NCBI GenBank assembly: GCA_964505555.1
Contig: CAZDIO010000167.1
Location: forward strand, 1 to 7,416
DNA: 7,416 nt
Source: CAZDIO01 sp964505555
Lineage (GTDB): Bacteria > Bdellovibrionota_C > UBA2361 > SZUA-149 > CAZDIO01
Reading direction: 5' to 3'
The notes below the pieces were generated by a model. That model saw nothing but the letters and a program-made list of their open reading frames with translations, was not told the origin of the DNA and did not search any database. The translations under genes and the position numbers were made by a program. Positions 6,577 to 7,416 of the stretch are shown here, in pieces (positions within the stretch are counted from its first letter, which is position 1; the number at the start of each line of letters is the position of its first letter).

Positions 6577-6634
6577 CTTAGCGTTTCGCTTAGCTTTTTA
6601 ACCGTCGTTTTTCGTTGTCGCTGCATCCTAAGCG
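6577..6634 (+). promoter_or_regulatory. Repeat-bearing leader upstream of fliA
   Basis: The roughly 110-nt gap before fliA contains a direct repeat CTTAGC (6577-6582 and 6589-6594) and an inverted pair CGCTTAG (6587-6593) with CTAAGCG (6628-6634) separated by 34 nt. A small AGCG-TTT-CGCT hairpin (6580-6590) is followed by a short T-run at 6595-6599. The short hairpin is a weak terminator candidate, and the longer pairing would compete with it, so an attenuator-like arrangement is conceivable. The stems are short and I see no clear promoter box, so the functional reading is weak. Confidence 0.25.
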
Positions 6635-6659
6635 TAACTGGTTTTTTTGGGAATACTGC

Positions 6660-7409
6660 GTGAAAAAGCAAAAACAGGTTACTGCCGAAACGTACCGAAG
6701 CATTGGTGAGGCTGAGCGCGAGGAATTGATTCGCAGCTTCCTTCCCCTTGTAAAGCGCGTCGTTCACCGATTGGCGGGAAGACTCCCCTCAGAGGTCGAT
6801 GTAAAGGAGATGTTAAACTCCGGAATCATTGGACTCGTTGATGCTTTAGAAAAATACGATCCCAGACACGAAACAAACTTCTCTACCTACGCCCAGTTTA
6901 GAATTCGGGGGGCGATACTTGATAGTTTTCGATCACAAGATTGGGCTCCCCGGTCACTTCGTCACAAAGCGCATAAACTTGAAGCTGCCTATCAACGACT
7001 AGAACAAGAGCTTGGAAGACCCGCAGAGGATGAGGAAGTTGCAAAAGCGCTTGGAATCTCAATTGAAGAGCTCCAGAAGATGCTCAGTGAGGTAAGTGGC
7101 GTTGTTATGCTGAGCTTTGAAGAGCTTGGATTTGGGCATGGCGAGGAACGATTTCAAGCCGAAGAATGGCTCCCCAGTGTTCGTCCAGATCCACTCAATA
7201 AGCTCCTTGATAATGAACGGGTAGAGATTATCGCCCGCGCCCTTGATCGTCTACCGGAGAAAGAACGACTCGTTATCACCCTTTATTTCTATGAAGAGCT
7301 CAACTTAAAAGAGATCGGCGAGATTATCGGAGTAACAGAATCTCGAGCCTCCCAAATCCGCTCCCGAGCTCTCATACGCCTGCGCACCTACCTGAAGCGG
7401 GTTAATTAA
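6660..7409 (+). CDS. fliA: Flagellar sigma factor FliA (sigma-28)
   Basis: FliA directs RNA polymerase to late flagellar and chemotaxis promoters and is held inactive by FlgM until the hook is complete. From the GTG at 6660 the protein is 249 aa, normal for FliA. Region 2 spans about residues 26-98, including EMLNSGIIGLVDALEKYD (50-67), FSTYAQFRIRGAILD (74-88) and the FliA-typical DWAPRSLR (94-101). Region 3 follows, with LGRPAEDEEVAKALGIS. Region 4 lies near the C-terminus, with LPEKERLVITLYFYEELNLKEIG and the helix-turn-helix ending ESRASQIRSRAL. GTG at 6660 is preferred because GGGA (6649-6652) precedes it at about 7 nt and the reading starts close to region 1.2/2. TTG at 6615 is in frame but has no ribosome binding site and would add 15 unlikely residues. 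No flgM is visible in the window. Confidence 0.93.
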   Translation: MKKQKQVTAETYRSIGEAEREELIRSFLPLVKRVVHRLAGRLPSEVDVKEMLNSGIIGLVDALEKYDPRHETNFSTYAQFRIRGAILDSFRSQDWAPRSLRHKAHKLEAAYQRLEQELGRPAEDEEVAKALGISIEELQKMLSEVSGVVMLSFEELGFGHGEERFQAEEWLPSVRPDPLNKLLDNERVEIIARALDRLPEKERLVITLYFYEELNLKEIGEIIGVTESRASQIRSRALIRLRTYLKRVN

Positions 7410-7416
7410 GCTTAAA

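Overview
This window is the core of a bacterial flagellar biosynthesis cluster, all on the + strand. The gene order is fliP-fliQ-fliR, a 249-nt gap, flhB-flhA, an 85-nt gap, flhG, a small membrane protein of unknown family, a ~110-nt gap, and fliA. Nothing on the - strand looks coding. Base composition is moderate (roughly mid-40s % GC by eye), with GTG and probable TTG starts alongside ATG. The gene order, an flhG-fliA tail, and two kinds of short palindromic repeat suggest a Gram-negative, Proteobacteria-like organism, possibly a deltaproteobacterial or related lineage. The sequence alone does not fix the taxon.

Region by region: positions 1-32 form a REP-like palindrome that runs into the fliP reading frame. 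fliP, fliQ and fliR (to 1872) are separated by only 4-5 nt. Positions 1873-2121 hold no gene. They contain a perfect 27-bp inverted repeat, a near-consensus sigma-54-like element, and a perfect 14-bp palindrome just before flhB. flhB (GTG start) and flhA (to 5322) are 3 nt apart. Positions 5323-5407 lie where flhF usually sits, but there is no flhF; the only coding-like feature is an 8-codon ATGA-coupled mini-ORF. flhG (5408-6292) and an 81-residue two-helix membrane protein (6304-6549) follow. A leader with small repeats precedes fliA (from about 6660), which nearly reaches the window end.

How the genes work together: FliP, FliQ, FliR and FlhB build the export gate of the flagellar type III secretion system in the inner membrane. 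FlhA forms the nonameric export platform and proton-driven engine. FlhG is the MinD-like ATPase that controls flagellar number and placement, normally with the GTPase FlhF. FliA is sigma-28, which switches on late flagellar genes. The presence of flhG and fliA makes this a flagellar system rather than an injectisome.

I see no wholly new system here. The points most worth following up are the missing flhF beside an FlhG whose N-terminal activator motif looks degraded, the unassigned membrane protein, the palindromic repeats (one possibly translated into the FliP leader), and a changed methionine-rich loop in FliP.
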